Below, piece after piece: positions 17,510 through 25,861 of a DNA stretch of 64,000 nt; position 1 is the first letter of the stretch; every line of letters begins with the position of its first letter. The DNA is taken from positions 1,364,001 to 1,428,000 of the forward strand of contig NZ_CP136651.1 of the NCBI RefSeq assembly GCF_036784765.1, written 5' to 3'. The notes below the pieces were generated by a model, which worked only from the letters and a program-made list of their open reading frames with translations, searched no databases and was not told the DNA's origin. This stretch comes from Novosphingobium sp. ZN18A2. Its GTDB lineage: Bacteria; Pseudomonadota; Alphaproteobacteria; Sphingomonadales; Sphingomonadaceae. The translations under genes and the position numbers were made by a program.

Positions 17510-18679
17510 TCAGAAGCGCGAAGGGGCGGGCGACACGATCGAGAACGTGCCGTCTTCCACTTCGCGCACGTCCATCGCCCGCTCGGCCACGCCATCGGAG
17601 GCAAAACGGAATACGCCGTCCAGCCCGATGAACCCGTCCTTGTCGTAAAGCCGCGCGGTGGGGAACAGCGTTCCCGGCTTCCAGTCGCGCGCGACATTCA
17701 GCGTGAGCAGAACGCTGTCATAGCCAAGCGTCGCAAGGCGCGACGGGGAGGAGCCGAAGCGGCTGCGATAGCTTTTCTGGAACTGCGGCCAACGCGCATC
17801 CGAAACGGCGGCAAACCACGCGCCGCGCAGCGCCGGGCTGCGCGCGATGCTGGCTTCTCCGCTCCACAATTCCGTACCCAGAAGGCGCGGCCCCGGACCG
17901 ATCAGCGTCCCGGCCTGAAGCGCCATGCGCGCGCCGTCGGCGATCAGCACCGCGTCATAGTTGTCCTTCTGCTTCACCTTCTGCACGGCGGACGCCAGCG
18001 AAGCGGGCGTGCGGTCGTACACTTCGATGTCGGACACCGTAACCTTGTCCGCCCGCGACGCACGCAGCAACGAAGCGGACGCGCGCTGGCCATAAACGCC
18101 GCTGGGGATCACGGCGGAAATGCGGTTCACGCCGTGTGCCTTGGCATATCCGATCACCCGCGCGACGGCCTGGCCGGGAACCTGGCCCAGGACGAAAACA
18201 TCGCGGTTGGCCACGTCAACGTCGTTCGAATAGGTGATCATCGGCACCTTGGCGGGCCGGGCGACACCGGCCACCTTCACCACGTTGTCGGACAACAGCG
18301 GCCCCAGGATCAGGCGGTTGCCGTCCGCCACGGCCTTGCGCGCCGCAGCCACCGGGTTCGCGGCTGTATCGTATGTGGTGATGCGGATGTTCTGGGCATT
18401 GGTGTCGAGCAGCGCCATTGTCGCCGCATTGGCGATCGATTGCCCGACCGTGGCATTTGAGCCCGAAAGCGGCAGGAGCAGCGCGATGCGGTGACGCGAG
18501 GTATCGGTCGGCAGCACGCCCGCCTGCGGACCCTTTTCGGCGGGACGTTCCGGCGGGGGGGCGGTTTCGGGGCCGTGGGCGCTGGGAATGACCTGGCAGC
18601 CCGCCAGAAGGGCGAGCGTTCCCGCCACCACCAGCCTGCGCCCGATCAGCGCCTGCCTGCCAAAACCACTCTTCGCCAT
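17510..18679 (-). CDS. Penicillin-binding protein activator (LpoA-like) lipoprotein
   Basis: A 389-residue lipoprotein: a positively charged start, a hydrophobic stretch and the lipobox LLAGC, then a Pro-rich linker and a periplasmic-binding-protein fold (IALLLPLSG at the first strand, a feature of this family). The family includes E. coli LpoA, the outer-membrane activator of PBP1A. The ATG at 18679 follows GGAG at 10 nt; the longer frame from 18856 would run through the divergent rsmI gene. Starts of this gene and rsmI are only about 37 bp apart, so both promoters overlap. Confidence 0.85.
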   Translation of the reverse strand: MAKSGFGRQALIGRRLVVAGTLALLAGCQVIPSAHGPETAPPPERPAEKGPQAGVLPTDTSRHRIALLLPLSGSNATVGQSIANAATMALLDTNAQNIRITTYDTAANPVAAARKAVADGNRLILGPLLSDNVVKVAGVARPAKVPMITYSNDVDVANRDVFVLGQVPGQAVARVIGYAKAHGVNRISAVIPSGVYGQRASASLLRASRADKVTVSDIEVYDRTPASLASAVQKVKQKDNYDAVLIADGARMALQAGTLIGPGPRLLGTELWSGEASIARSPALRGAWFAAVSDARWPQFQKSYRSRFGSSPSRLATLGYDSVLLTLNVARDWKPGTLFPTARLYDKDGFIGLDGVFRFASDGVAERAMDVREVEDGTFSIVSPAPSRF

Positions 18680-18716
18680 CTTGCCGCACTCCGTGACCCG
18701 GTCCATGACGGCAAGA

Positions 18717-19553
18717 ATGAACACGCCGTCGCTTGAACCCGGGCTGTATATAGTCGCAACCCCGATTGGCAATCTCGGTGACGTTTCGCGTCGCGCCGAA
18801 GCGGTGCTGGCCGCGTGCGACCTGGTCGCCTGCGAAGACACCCGTATAACCGGCAAGCTTTTGAATCACCTGAACATTCGCAAGACGATGCGGCGCTATG
18901 ACGACCATGCCGATGCCGCCGCGCGGGAACGCCTGCTCGCCGAAATGGGTGAAAAAGCGGTCGTATTGGTCAGCGACGCGGGAACCCCGCTGATTTCCGA
19001 TCCCGGATACCGGCTGGTGCGCGAGGCGCGCGAAAGGGGGATCGCGGTGACCAGCATCCCCGGTGCCAGCGCGGCGATCGTGGCGCTGACGCTGGCGGGT
19101 CTTCCCACCGATCGCTTCCTGTTCGCCGGTTTCCTGCCGGTGAAGGCGAAAGCGCGGGAGGATACGTTGAAGGAACTGTCCGGCGTTCCCGCAACGCTGG
19201 TGTTCTATGAAACGGGGCCGCGCCTCGTCGCCTCGCTCGAAGCCGTGGCGTCGGCGTTGCCGGGGCGGGAAGTGGCGGTGGCGCGTGAGTTGACCAAGCT
19301 GCACGAGGAATGCCGCACCGGCACCGCCGATGATCTTGCGGCCCACTATCGCGCTCATCCGCCCAAGGGCGAGATCGTGCTGATGGCGGGGCCGCCACTC
19401 GCACCGCAGGCGCCCGGCGAGGCCGATATCGACGCGCTGCTGCGCGCGGCGCTTGCGGAAATGCCGCCGTCGAAGGCGGCAGGGCAGGTGGCGAGGGCAC
19501 ATGGCCTCGACCGCAAGGCGCTTTATGCGCGGGCGATGGAATTGAAAGCGTGA
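18717..19553 (+). CDS. rsmI: 16S rRNA (cytidine(1402)-2'-O)-methyltransferase
   Basis: A 278-residue SAM-dependent methyltransferase that 2'-O-methylates C1402 in the 16S rRNA decoding centre. Family hallmarks are LYIVATPIGNLGDVSRRA at the N-terminus, CEDTR, LVSDAGTPLISDPGY and IPGASA. The ATG at 18717 is used; an in-frame ATG at 18705 would add four residues. It overlaps yraN by 4 bp (GTGA), a common arrangement in alphaproteobacteria, next to the divergent LpoA-like gene. Confidence 0.95.
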   Translation: MNTPSLEPGLYIVATPIGNLGDVSRRAEAVLAACDLVACEDTRITGKLLNHLNIRKTMRRYDDHADAAARERLLAEMGEKAVVLVSDAGTPLISDPGYRLVREARERGIAVTSIPGASAAIVALTLAGLPTDRFLFAGFLPVKAKAREDTLKELSGVPATLVFYETGPRLVASLEAVASALPGREVAVARELTKLHEECRTGTADDLAAHYRAHPPKGEIVLMAGPPLAPQAPGEADIDALLRAALAEMPPSKAAGQVARAHGLDRKALYARAMELKA

Positions 19554-19909
19554 ACCGGCGGCGCGTCGCGGCCGAACGGCAGGGGCGGCGGGGAGAGCGC
19601 GCCGCGGAACTGTGGCTGCGCGCAATGGGCTGGTCGATCCTCGACCGCCGCCGCAAGACGCCCGCGGGCGAGATAGACCTTGTTGCACGATCGGGCGGGA
19701 CGGTCGTTTTCGTCGAAGTCAAATGGCGGGCAAGGGCCGCCGATCTTGACCATGCGATAGACGAATACCGGTTGCGGCGCGTGGCCGCCGCCGCCGAAAT
19801 GGTTGCGCACGAATATGCGGCGAATGGCGATGACATGCGCGTGGACGTGATCCTGCTTGCACCGCGCAGCTTGCCCCGCCACATCGTGAACGCGTGGCAG
19901 CCATATTAG
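19550..19909 (+). CDS. yraN: YraN family (UPF0102) endonuclease-like protein
   Basis: A 119-residue protein with a restriction-endonuclease-like fold. The motif set E(20)...GEIDLVARSGGTVVFVEVK (about residues 39-58) gives the catalytic E-D-ExK residues expected for this family. Its function is not established; it is thought to be linked to DNA uptake or repair because of the nuclease fold. It starts at GTG overlapping the rsmI stop by 4 bp, so it is translated with rsmI. Confidence 0.9.
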   Translation: MNRRRVAAERQGRRGERAAELWLRAMGWSILDRRRKTPAGEIDLVARSGGTVVFVEVKWRARAADLDHAIDEYRLRRVAAAAEMVAHEYAANGDDMRVDVILLAPRSLPRHIVNAWQPY

Positions 19910-19924
19910 CCGCCAGTCGGGATT

Positions 19925-20016
19925 CCGTTCGTGCAGAGCTTGTCGAAGCACCGCTGATTCCCTAGCGCAACGTGGAACGTGAACCACCGCCCTTCGACAA
20001 GCCAGGGCGAACGGGA
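19925..20016. repeat. Sphingomonad REP-like inverted repeat pair
   Basis: CCGTTCGTGCAGAGCTTGTC (from 19925) and its near reverse complement, CCCTTCGACAAGCCAGGGCG followed by AACGG (19990-20014), flank about 40 bp. Units of the type TTCGACAAGCTCAGGGCGAACGG are scattered in sphingomonad intergenic regions, by my recollection. The pair fills the gap between yraN and gshB, and the right arm runs into the gshB Shine-Dalgarno. Confidence 0.65.
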
Positions 20017-20025
20017 GTCGGTTAG

Positions 20026-20973
20026 TTGACCCTACGAATTGCAGTCCAGATGGACCCGCTCCAATCGATCAACATCGCCGGCGATTCGAGCTTCGCCCTG
20101 ATGCTGTCCGCGCAGGAGCGCGGGCACGAAATCTATCATTACGATGTCGGATCGTTGACGCTGGATGAAGATGACCGGCTGATCGCCCATGCCAACCCGG
20201 TGACGGTGCAGTGGGTGGAAGGCGATCATTTCCACTTGGGCGAACGCCGCCGGATCGACCTTGTGAAAGATGTCGACGTGGTGCTGATGCGGCAGGACCC
20301 GCCTTTCGACATGGGATATATTACCGCCACGCACCTGCTTGAACGGATCGAAGGGCAGACGCTGGTGGTCAACAACCCGCGCAGCGTCCGCAACGCGCCC
20401 GAAAAGGTCATGGTGCTCGATTATCGCCGGTTCATGCCGCCAACGCTCGTCACGCGATCGGTGGAGGAAGTGCGCGCGTTCCAGAAGCGCCACGGCGCGG
20501 TGGTGATAAAGCCGATCCACGGCAATGGCGGCAAGGCGATCTTCAAGATTTCCGAAGCGGGCGAAAACCTATCCGCGCTGTTCGAGGTGTTCAACCAGAC
20601 CTGGCCCGAACCCCACATGGTGCAGGCGTTCCTTCCCGAAGTGGCCGAAGGCGACAAGCGCATCGTGCTGGTCGATGGCGAAGTCGCGGGCGCGATCAAC
20701 CGCAAGCCGGGCGAGGGGGAGTTCCGGTCCAACCTTGCCGTGGGCGGCTATGCCGAAGAAACGCGCCTTACCCCGCGCGAAGAGGAAATCTGCGCCGCGC
20801 TTGGCCCCGAACTGAAGCGGCTGGGCCTGATCTTCGTCGGCATAGACGTGATCGGCGGCAAGTGGCTGACGGAGATCAACGTCACTTCGCCGACCGGCAT
20901 CGTCGCGATCGACAAGTTCAACGGCACCGATACGCCGGGCATGATCTGGGACGCGATAGAGGCGCGCTTATAG
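20026..20973 (+). CDS. gshB: Glutathione synthetase
   Basis: A 315-residue ATP-grasp ligase that joins gamma-glutamylcysteine and glycine. Recognisable blocks are VQMDPLQSINIAGDSSF at the N-terminus, MRQDPPFDMGYITATHLLE, KPIHGNGGKAIFK (ATP-binding loop) and LTEINVTSPTGI at the C-terminus. Length equals the usual 315-320. The start is TTG with GGAG 8 nt upstream; the next ATG is internal to the first strand. Glutathione supply fits the presence of GST-type enzymes such as the LigF-like protein. Confidence 0.95.
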   Translation: MTLRIAVQMDPLQSINIAGDSSFALMLSAQERGHEIYHYDVGSLTLDEDDRLIAHANPVTVQWVEGDHFHLGERRRIDLVKDVDVVLMRQDPPFDMGYITATHLLERIEGQTLVVNNPRSVRNAPEKVMVLDYRRFMPPTLVTRSVEEVRAFQKRHGAVVIKPIHGNGGKAIFKISEAGENLSALFEVFNQTWPEPHMVQAFLPEVAEGDKRIVLVDGEVAGAINRKPGEGEFRSNLAVGGYAEETRLTPREEEICAALGPELKRLGLIFVGIDVIGGKWLTEINVTSPTGIVAIDKFNGTDTPGMIWDAIEARL

Positions 20974-21007
20974 GACCCTTGGTCGCGCTTCGGGCGTTGC
21001 CTTCGCA

Positions 21008-21616
21008 ATGAACGACTGGATCATCCACCTGATCGAGGGCGGCGGCTATTGGGGCATCGCCTTCCTGATGGTGCTCGAAAACGTGTTTCCGCCGATCCCG
21101 TCGGAGCTCATCATGGGCATCGGCGGGATCAGCGTTGCGCAGGGGCGCATGGAGATTGCGCCGTTGATGCTGTTCGGCACGGTCGGATCGACGCTTGGCA
21201 ACTATGCATGGTTCCTGTTCGGCCGCGCCGTCGGGTACCAGCGGTTGCGGCCGCTGGTGCGCCGCTGGGGCCGGTGGCTGACGCTCGACTGGCGCGCGGT
21301 GGAGGCGCTGGTGCGCTTCTTCCAGAGCCACGGGCAATGGGTGGTGCTGGGCGCGCGCGTCTCTCCGTTCATGCGCACGATGATCTCGCTGCCCGCGGGC
21401 CTTGCGCGCATGGGGCACGCGAAGTTCCTGGCCTTCACGTTCGTGGGCGCGGCGGCGTGGAACGCGGTGCTGGTTGGCGCCGGCTACTTCCTGGGGAAGA
21501 ACTTCGGCGAGATCGACAAGTACTTAGGCCCGGTCTCGACGGGGATCGTCGTGGTGATCGTGCTTGCCTATATCTGGCGGGTGATCCGCTGGAAGCCGCG
21601 CGGAACGAAGGACTGA
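21008..21616 (+). CDS. DedA family membrane protein
   Basis: A 202-residue integral membrane protein of the DedA/VTT family with about five hydrophobic segments. Family motifs are ENVFPPIPSELIM near residue 24 and GARVSPFMRTMISLPAGLARM around residues 117-137, including the conserved Glu and Arg residues. DedA proteins support membrane lipid (undecaprenyl phosphate or phospholipid) flipping and envelope integrity. It starts 34 bp after gshB and may share its transcript. The exact lipid is unknown. Confidence 0.9.
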   Translation: MNDWIIHLIEGGGYWGIAFLMVLENVFPPIPSELIMGIGGISVAQGRMEIAPLMLFGTVGSTLGNYAWFLFGRAVGYQRLRPLVRRWGRWLTLDWRAVEALVRFFQSHGQWVVLGARVSPFMRTMISLPAGLARMGHAKFLAFTFVGAAAWNAVLVGAGYFLGKNFGEIDKYLGPVSTGIVVVIVLAYIWRVIRWKPRGTKD

Positions 21617-21620
21617 ACCG

Positions 21621-22970
21621 TCAGCCCTTCTGCCTGTCCAGCCATTCCTCCAGCCACTTGATCGAATAGTCGCCGCTCAGGAAATCGGGTTCGCGCAGCA
21701 GTTTCTGGTGCAGCGGGATCGAGGTTTTCACGCCTTCGATCACCATTTCCTCAAGCGCGCGGCGCAGACGCATGATGCATCCCTCGCGCGTGCGGCCATA
21801 GACGATCAGCTTGGCGATCATCGAATCGTAATAGGGCGGGATGCGATAGCCCGCATAAAGGCCCGAATCGACGCGCACGTGCATGCCGCCCGCCGCATGA
21901 TAGCTGGTGACGAGGCCGGGCGAGGGCGCGAAGGTTTCCGGGTCTTCGGCGTTGATGCGGCATTCGATCGCATGGCCGGTGAAGCGGATCTCGTCCTGCT
22001 TCACCGAAAGCGGCTTGCCGTCGGCAATGCGGATCTGTTCGCGCACCAGGTCGACGCCGGTGATCGCTTCGGTCACCGGGTGTTCAACCTGGAGGCGCGT
22101 GTTCATCTCGATGAAGTAGAATTCGCCGTCTTCCCAAAGGAACTCGATCGTGCCCGCGCCGCGATACCCCATGTCGGCCATCGCCTTGGCGACGATGCCG
22201 CCCATGCGGTCGCGTTCCGTGTCGCTGATGACGGGGGAGGTGGCTTCTTCCAGCACCTTCTGGTGGCGGCGCTGCAACGAACAATCGCGCTCGCCCAGGT
22301 GGATCGCCTCGCCATTTCCGTCGCCGAACACCTGGAACTCGATATGGCGCGGGTTGCCGAGGTATTTTTCGAGATAGACGGTATCGTCGCCGAAGGCGTT
22401 CCGGGCCTCGCTCTTCGCCTGGCTGACAAGCGATTCGAGCTGCTCCTCGTCCGGCACCACTTTCATGCCACGACCGCCGCCGCCGCTGGCGGCCTTTACC
22501 AGCACGGGATAGCCGATTTCCGCCGCGACCTTTTTCGCGTCCTCAATCGATTCCACCGCGCCGTCCGATCCGGGGACGAGGGGCAGGCCCAGCGCGCCCG
22601 CGGTGCGCTTGGCCTCAACCTTGTCGCCCATCGTGCGGATATGTTCGGGCTTGGGGCCGATCCAGATCAGGTCATGCGCTTCGACGATTTCGGCGAACTT
22701 GGCGTTCTCCGACAGGAAGCCGTATCCCGGATGGATCGCGTCGGCCTGCGTGATCTCGGCCGCAGAGATGATTGCCGCGACGTTGAGATAGCTGTCCTTC
22801 GCCGCGGGCGGGCCGATGCACACCGCGTGGTCTGCCAGGCGGACGTGCATGGCATCGGCATCCGCGGTGGAATGCACGGCGACCGTTTCGATGCCCATTT
22901 CGTGCGCCGCGCGGTGGATGCGCAGTGCGATTTCGCCCCGGTTGGCGATAAGAATCCGGCTGATCGCCAT
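21621..22970 (-). CDS. accC: Acetyl-CoA carboxylase, biotin carboxylase subunit
   Basis: A 449-residue ATP-grasp enzyme that carboxylates biotin on AccB, the first step of malonyl-CoA formation. It shows [13 protein letters not shown] at the N-terminus, the ATP loop [26 protein letters not shown] and [14 protein letters not shown] with the catalytic Arg and Glu residues. Length matches E. coli AccC (449). It lies 3 bp downstream of accB, the usual accBC operon. Confidence 0.96.
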   Translation of the reverse strand: MAISRILIANRGEIALRIHRAAHEMGIETVAVHSTADADAMHVRLADHAVCIGPPAAKDSYLNVAAIISAAEITQADAIHPGYGFLSENAKFAEIVEAHDLIWIGPKPEHIRTMGDKVEAKRTAGALGLPLVPGSDGAVESIEDAKKVAAEIGYPVLVKAASGGGGRGMKVVPDEEQLESLVSQAKSEARNAFGDDTVYLEKYLGNPRHIEFQVFGDGNGEAIHLGERDCSLQRRHQKVLEEATSPVISDTERDRMGGIVAKAMADMGYRGAGTIEFLWEDGEFYFIEMNTRLQVEHPVTEAITGVDLVREQIRIADGKPLSVKQDEIRFTGHAIECRINAEDPETFAPSPGLVTSYHAAGGMHVRVDSGLYAGYRIPPYYDSMIAKLIVYGRTREGCIMRLRRALEEMVIEGVKTSIPLHQKLLREPDFLSGDYSIKWLEEWLDRQKG

Positions 22971-22973
22971 TGC

Positions 22974-23465
22974 TTACTCGACCACCACCAGAGGTTGGTC
23001 GAACTCTACCGGCTGGGCATTGTCGACCAGAATCTGCTTCACCGTTCCCGCGGCGGGCGCGGTAATCGGGTTCATGACCTTCATCGCTTCCACGATCAGC
23101 AGCGTATCGCCCGCCTTCACGGCCTGACCCGCGCTTACGAACGGGGCCGCGCCCGGTTCGGACGAGAGATAGACGGTGCCGACCATCGGCGACTTGATCG
23201 CGTTTGCAGGCGCTTCGGGTGCGGCAGGTGCGGCGGATGTCGCCGGCGCCGGTGCGGCAGGCGCGGGCGCCGCCGCTGCGGCGGGTGCGGCCACGGTGAC
23301 GGGTGCGGCCGCCGTAAGCGTGCGCGCGACGCGGATCTTGCGATCGCCGTCCTCAACCTCGATTTCGGAAAGCCCCGTGTCGGACAGCAGTTCCGCAAGC
23401 TCACGAACCAGCTTGCTGTCGATAGCCATCTTGCTGCCAGCCCCGGCGGCGCGCTCTTGACCCAT
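22974..23465 (-). CDS. accB: Acetyl-CoA carboxylase biotin carboxyl carrier protein
   Basis: A 163-residue carrier. An N-terminal helical region is followed by an Ala/Pro-rich flexible linker (about 52-88) and a biotinyl domain with the lysine Lys129 in EAMKVM. Start taken at the ATG 23465; the second in-frame ATG (MAIDSKLV) is 12 residues later and also plausible. It precedes accC in a two-gene operon; aroQ lies about 150 bp upstream of it on the same strand. Confidence 0.95.
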   Translation of the reverse strand: MGQERAAGAGSKMAIDSKLVRELAELLSDTGLSEIEVEDGDRKIRVARTLTAAAPVTVAAPAAAAAPAPAAPAPATSAAPAAPEAPANAIKSPMVGTVYLSSEPGAAPFVSAGQAVKAGDTLLIVEAMKVMNPITAPAAGTVKQILVDNAQPVEFDQPLVVVE

Positions 23466-23616
23466 TGTATTCCTCGCGAACGGTATATTTCGGCCCGTCG
23501 CTATGCGCGGGGCGCGGCGCGGTTGCAAGGGGGCGGGTGCGGGCAGACGGGTGCGCGGGCGTGGAAAACCGCGAAAAGTCTCTTTTGAAACGAGCGTTTG
23601 CGGGCCGGAAAACCGC

Positions 23617-24057
23617 TCAGAGCCGGGCCGCAGCCTCAAGCGCGAGCAGGTAGCTGGTTGCCCCGAATCCGGCGATCGTGCCTTTCGCCGCCATCCCGAC
23701 ATAGCTCTTGTGGCGAAATTCCTCGCGCGTGTGCGGGTTGGACAGGTGAACCTCTATCACCGGCGTGCGGATGCCCTTGATTGCGTCGTGCAGCGCGATC
23801 GAGGTGTGGGTAAAGGCGCCCGCGTTCAACAACACCGCTTTCGCGCCGGTCGCCTGCGCTTCGTGCAACCAGTCGACCAGATGGCCTTCGTGGTTCGACT
23901 GGCGAAGGTCGATTTCCAGGCCCAGCTCGCGGGCGCGGTCTTCCAGCATGCCGGCAATGTCGTCCAGCGTGTCGGACCCGTAAATCTCCGGCTCGCGCAG
24001 GCCGAGCAGGTTGAGGTTGGGTCCGTTGAGGACGAGAATCGTCGAAGTGTCAGTCAT
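23617..24057 (-). CDS. aroQ: 3-dehydroquinate dehydratase, type II
   Basis: A 146-residue type II dehydroquinase of the shikimate pathway. It has GPNLNLLG at 12-19, the catalytic Tyr26 in [14 protein letters not shown] and the catalytic His in [13 protein letters not shown]. The start at 24057 ([15 protein letters not shown]) fits family length; the frame extends upstream without similarity. It lies upstream of accBC, an order common in proteobacteria, and may feed the same transcript. Confidence 0.95.
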   Translation of the reverse strand: MTDTSTILVLNGPNLNLLGLREPEIYGSDTLDDIAGMLEDRARELGLEIDLRQSNHEGHLVDWLHEAQATGAKAVLLNAGAFTHTSIALHDAIKGIRTPVIEVHLSNPHTREEFRHKSYVGMAAKGTIAGFGATSYLLALEAAARL

Positions 24058-24149
24058 CGTCGCACCGGCTGGATTGCTTTGCAGTTCAGCCCTGATAGGC
24101 CGCATTGCGCGTGAGGCAAGCGCCAGCAAGCCGGCGCTGCCCGCGTGCG

Positions 24150-24554
24150 TCAGTCCGGCGGGGGCGTATCGTCAGGGTTTATGTCGCCCGCCATCGGCGG
24201 ATCGGGCGGGGCCGGAAAGTCGTTCGGCGCCGCATCCAGCCCGGCGTTGGGATCGTATCCGTAATCGTCGTCCACGGTGGTCGGATCGGTCGGGCTGCCA
24301 TATTCCGGCTCCCTGGCCTCCGATACGCCCCTGTCCGTGGAATCGTCGGTGGAATCGTCAGCGGAATCGCCGTCGTCCACCATATCGGCGTCGGATTCGG
24401 CGTTGGCATCCTCGCGGGCAGTCTGCGCCACGCGCTGGGCAGCGCCGCCCTTGGCCTCTGCGGCCGCCTGGCGCGCGGCAAGATCGCTCCCGCCGCAAGC
24501 CGCAAGCGATGCGCAGCAAGCGCCCAGCATGGCTGCAAAGGCCAGCCGTTTCAT
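24150..24554 (-). CDS. Small acidic putative lipoprotein, function unknown
   Basis: A 134-residue protein with a lipoprotein signal: [10 protein letters not shown] start, hydrophobic stretch and lipobox SLAAC followed by GGS. The mature part begins Ala/Lys-rich, then is strongly acidic and low in complexity (runs such as [15 protein letters not shown]) and ends Pro-rich. I do not recognise a domain. Start codon ATG 24554 is chosen for the signal peptide; upstream in-frame ATGs at 24578 and 24641 would bury the signal. It may be a surface or periplasmic spacer protein. Confidence 0.6.
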   Translation of the reverse strand: MKRLAFAAMLGACCASLAACGGSDLAARQAAAEAKGGAAQRVAQTAREDANAESDADMVDDGDSADDSTDDSTDRGVSEAREPEYGSPTDPTTVDDDYGYDPNAGLDAAPNDFPAPPDPPMAGDINPDDTPPPD

Positions 24555-24699
24555 CGTTTCGCCTGAAGTGTTTGCCATCGCGCGCTGTCGTTCCATTTTC
24601 AGAAGCGTCGTTCCGTTGTCAGAGACGTCGGGCGATAGCATCTAAAGGTTACGCGATGCTAACCGGCAGGGGGCCGGTTGCACCCGGATCGGTGCGGAA

Positions 24700-25113
24700 T
24701 CAGCGATCGGTCCCCTTGGCCTTTCCCCATTGGCGCGCTGCCGTATATCCCAGGTATCCCGAGCCGAAGAGCATATACAGCGGTTCGGGAAGGCCGTTTA
24801 GATAGGACGTGATTCCTTGCGCGATGCCGTGTGCGGCTTCTGGCCGGAACGCGGAAATCAGCCCCATCGGCAGCGAGAACAGGATCATCGCGTACATCAC
24901 GTAAAGAAATCCGGGCCGCGCACGGCTGGTCCACGGATCGGCCGAATTGGCCTCGGCTATGATCGCGGAAAGCCGGGCCTGCACATTGGCAAGATCCTGG
25001 CTGCCCTGCAGCTTGATCAGTTCCAGCTTGGCGGCATCGCGCGCCTTGGGATCGGGAATGATCTTGTCGATCACTGACGCGATCGGCGCGATGATGGAAT
25101 CGAGAACGGGCAT
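24700..25113 (-). CDS. GTA-type holin (three-TM) family protein
   Basis: A 137-residue protein resembling the 'holin of 3TMs, for gene-transfer release' family. An N-terminal amphipathic stretch (PVLDSIIAPIASVIDKIIPD) and a KLELIKLQGSQDLANVQA helix precede SADPWTSRARPGF and hydrophobic segments around 68-90 and 95-130. In Rhodobacter this family lyses cells to release gene transfer agents. Here no capsid, portal or endolysin gene is nearby. It sits beside tRNA-Pro and may be a remnant or an unlinked lysis factor. Confidence 0.72.
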   Translation of the reverse strand: MPVLDSIIAPIASVIDKIIPDPKARDAAKLELIKLQGSQDLANVQARLSAIIAEANSADPWTSRARPGFLYVMYAMILFSLPMGLISAFRPEAAHGIAQGITSYLNGLPEPLYMLFGSGYLGYTAARQWGKAKGTDR

Positions 25114-25228
25114 GAAAACGCTCCTGCAATAAGAACGGAGCCCGAACAGGTAACCGCAAGGGCCACTGTAGGAAAAGGATTTCTATGAGAGCGGGTCTGC
25201 CGTGCCGATAATATCATGCTTGCAGAAT

Positions 25229-25305
25229 TGGTCGGGACGAGAGGATTCGAACCTCCGACCCCCACACCCCCAGTGTGATGCGCTACCAGGCTGCGCTACG
25301 TCCCG
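25229..25305 (-). tRNA. tRNA-Pro (GGG anticodon)
   Basis: The minus strand folds into a full cloverleaf: acceptor CGGGACG with CGTCCCG, D-arm GCGC/GCGC, anticodon loop CTGGGGG (anticodon GGG), T-arm loop TTCGAAT, discriminator A and an encoded CCA (25229-25231). It decodes CCC (and CCU by wobble). No integrase or duplicated 3' end is visible beside it. Confidence 0.95.
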
Positions 25306-25491
25306 ACCGGAGCCGCGCCCTATAGGCATGGCTTTGCGCTATGGCAAGCGGCTGTCTGCGACCGGTGCGTATCGGCGGCTTGATTGCCATGCCGCGGGTT
25401 AGCTGCTAGGCGCCCCGACCATCTGTTCACGCACGGCCCTTGCGGCGCGAAAAGACGCCCGGGGCTCCGTCACGAGAATTCGCAAGACAAC

Positions 25492-25839
25492 ATGACAAGC
25501 ACGTCCATGCTTTACGCCCTTTCAAGCGCCGCGGCTTCGGCCGGCGGCGGCGAACCGCCCGTCTGGCTCCAGTTCATGCCGCTGGTCGCGATGGGGGCCA
25601 TTTTCTGGTTCCTCATCATCCGCCCGCAGATGCGCCAGCAGAAGCAGCACCGCGAAAAGATCGCCGGTATCAAGAAGAACGACATGGTGGTCACCGCCGG
25701 CGGCCTTGTCGGCAAGATCACGAAGATCGACGAGCATTATTGCGAAGTCGAACTGGCGCCGGGGATGAAGGTGAAGGCCGTGCGCTCCACCATCGGCGAC
25801 ATCATCCCGCCGGGCGGCACCGCCCCGGCCAACGACTGA
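25492..25839 (+). CDS. yajC: Preprotein translocase subunit YajC
   Basis: A 115-residue single-TM protein accessory to SecDF. One hydrophobic segment (about 25-44, WLQFMPLVAMGAIFWFLIIR) precedes the conserved RPQMRQQKQHREKIAGIKKND and a cytoplasmic beta domain with VTAGGLVGKI. The ATG at 25492 gives the normal YajC length. It begins the yajC-secD-secF operon, with 22 bp to secD. Confidence 0.94.
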   Translation: MTSTSMLYALSSAAASAGGGEPPVWLQFMPLVAMGAIFWFLIIRPQMRQQKQHREKIAGIKKNDMVVTAGGLVGKITKIDEHYCEVELAPGMKVKAVRSTIGDIIPPGGTAPAND

Positions 25840-25861
25840 TACGCGAAAGAGGTCGCAAACC

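Noticed and set aside
21708..23588. 626-codon open frame on + strand across accC and accB
   Set aside because: Antisense shadow of the accBC operon; product has no family similarity that I can see.
24700..25305. Prophage or integrative element at tRNA-Pro
   Set aside because: Only the holin-like gene is present; no integrase, no duplicated tRNA 3' end and no phage genes within the window.
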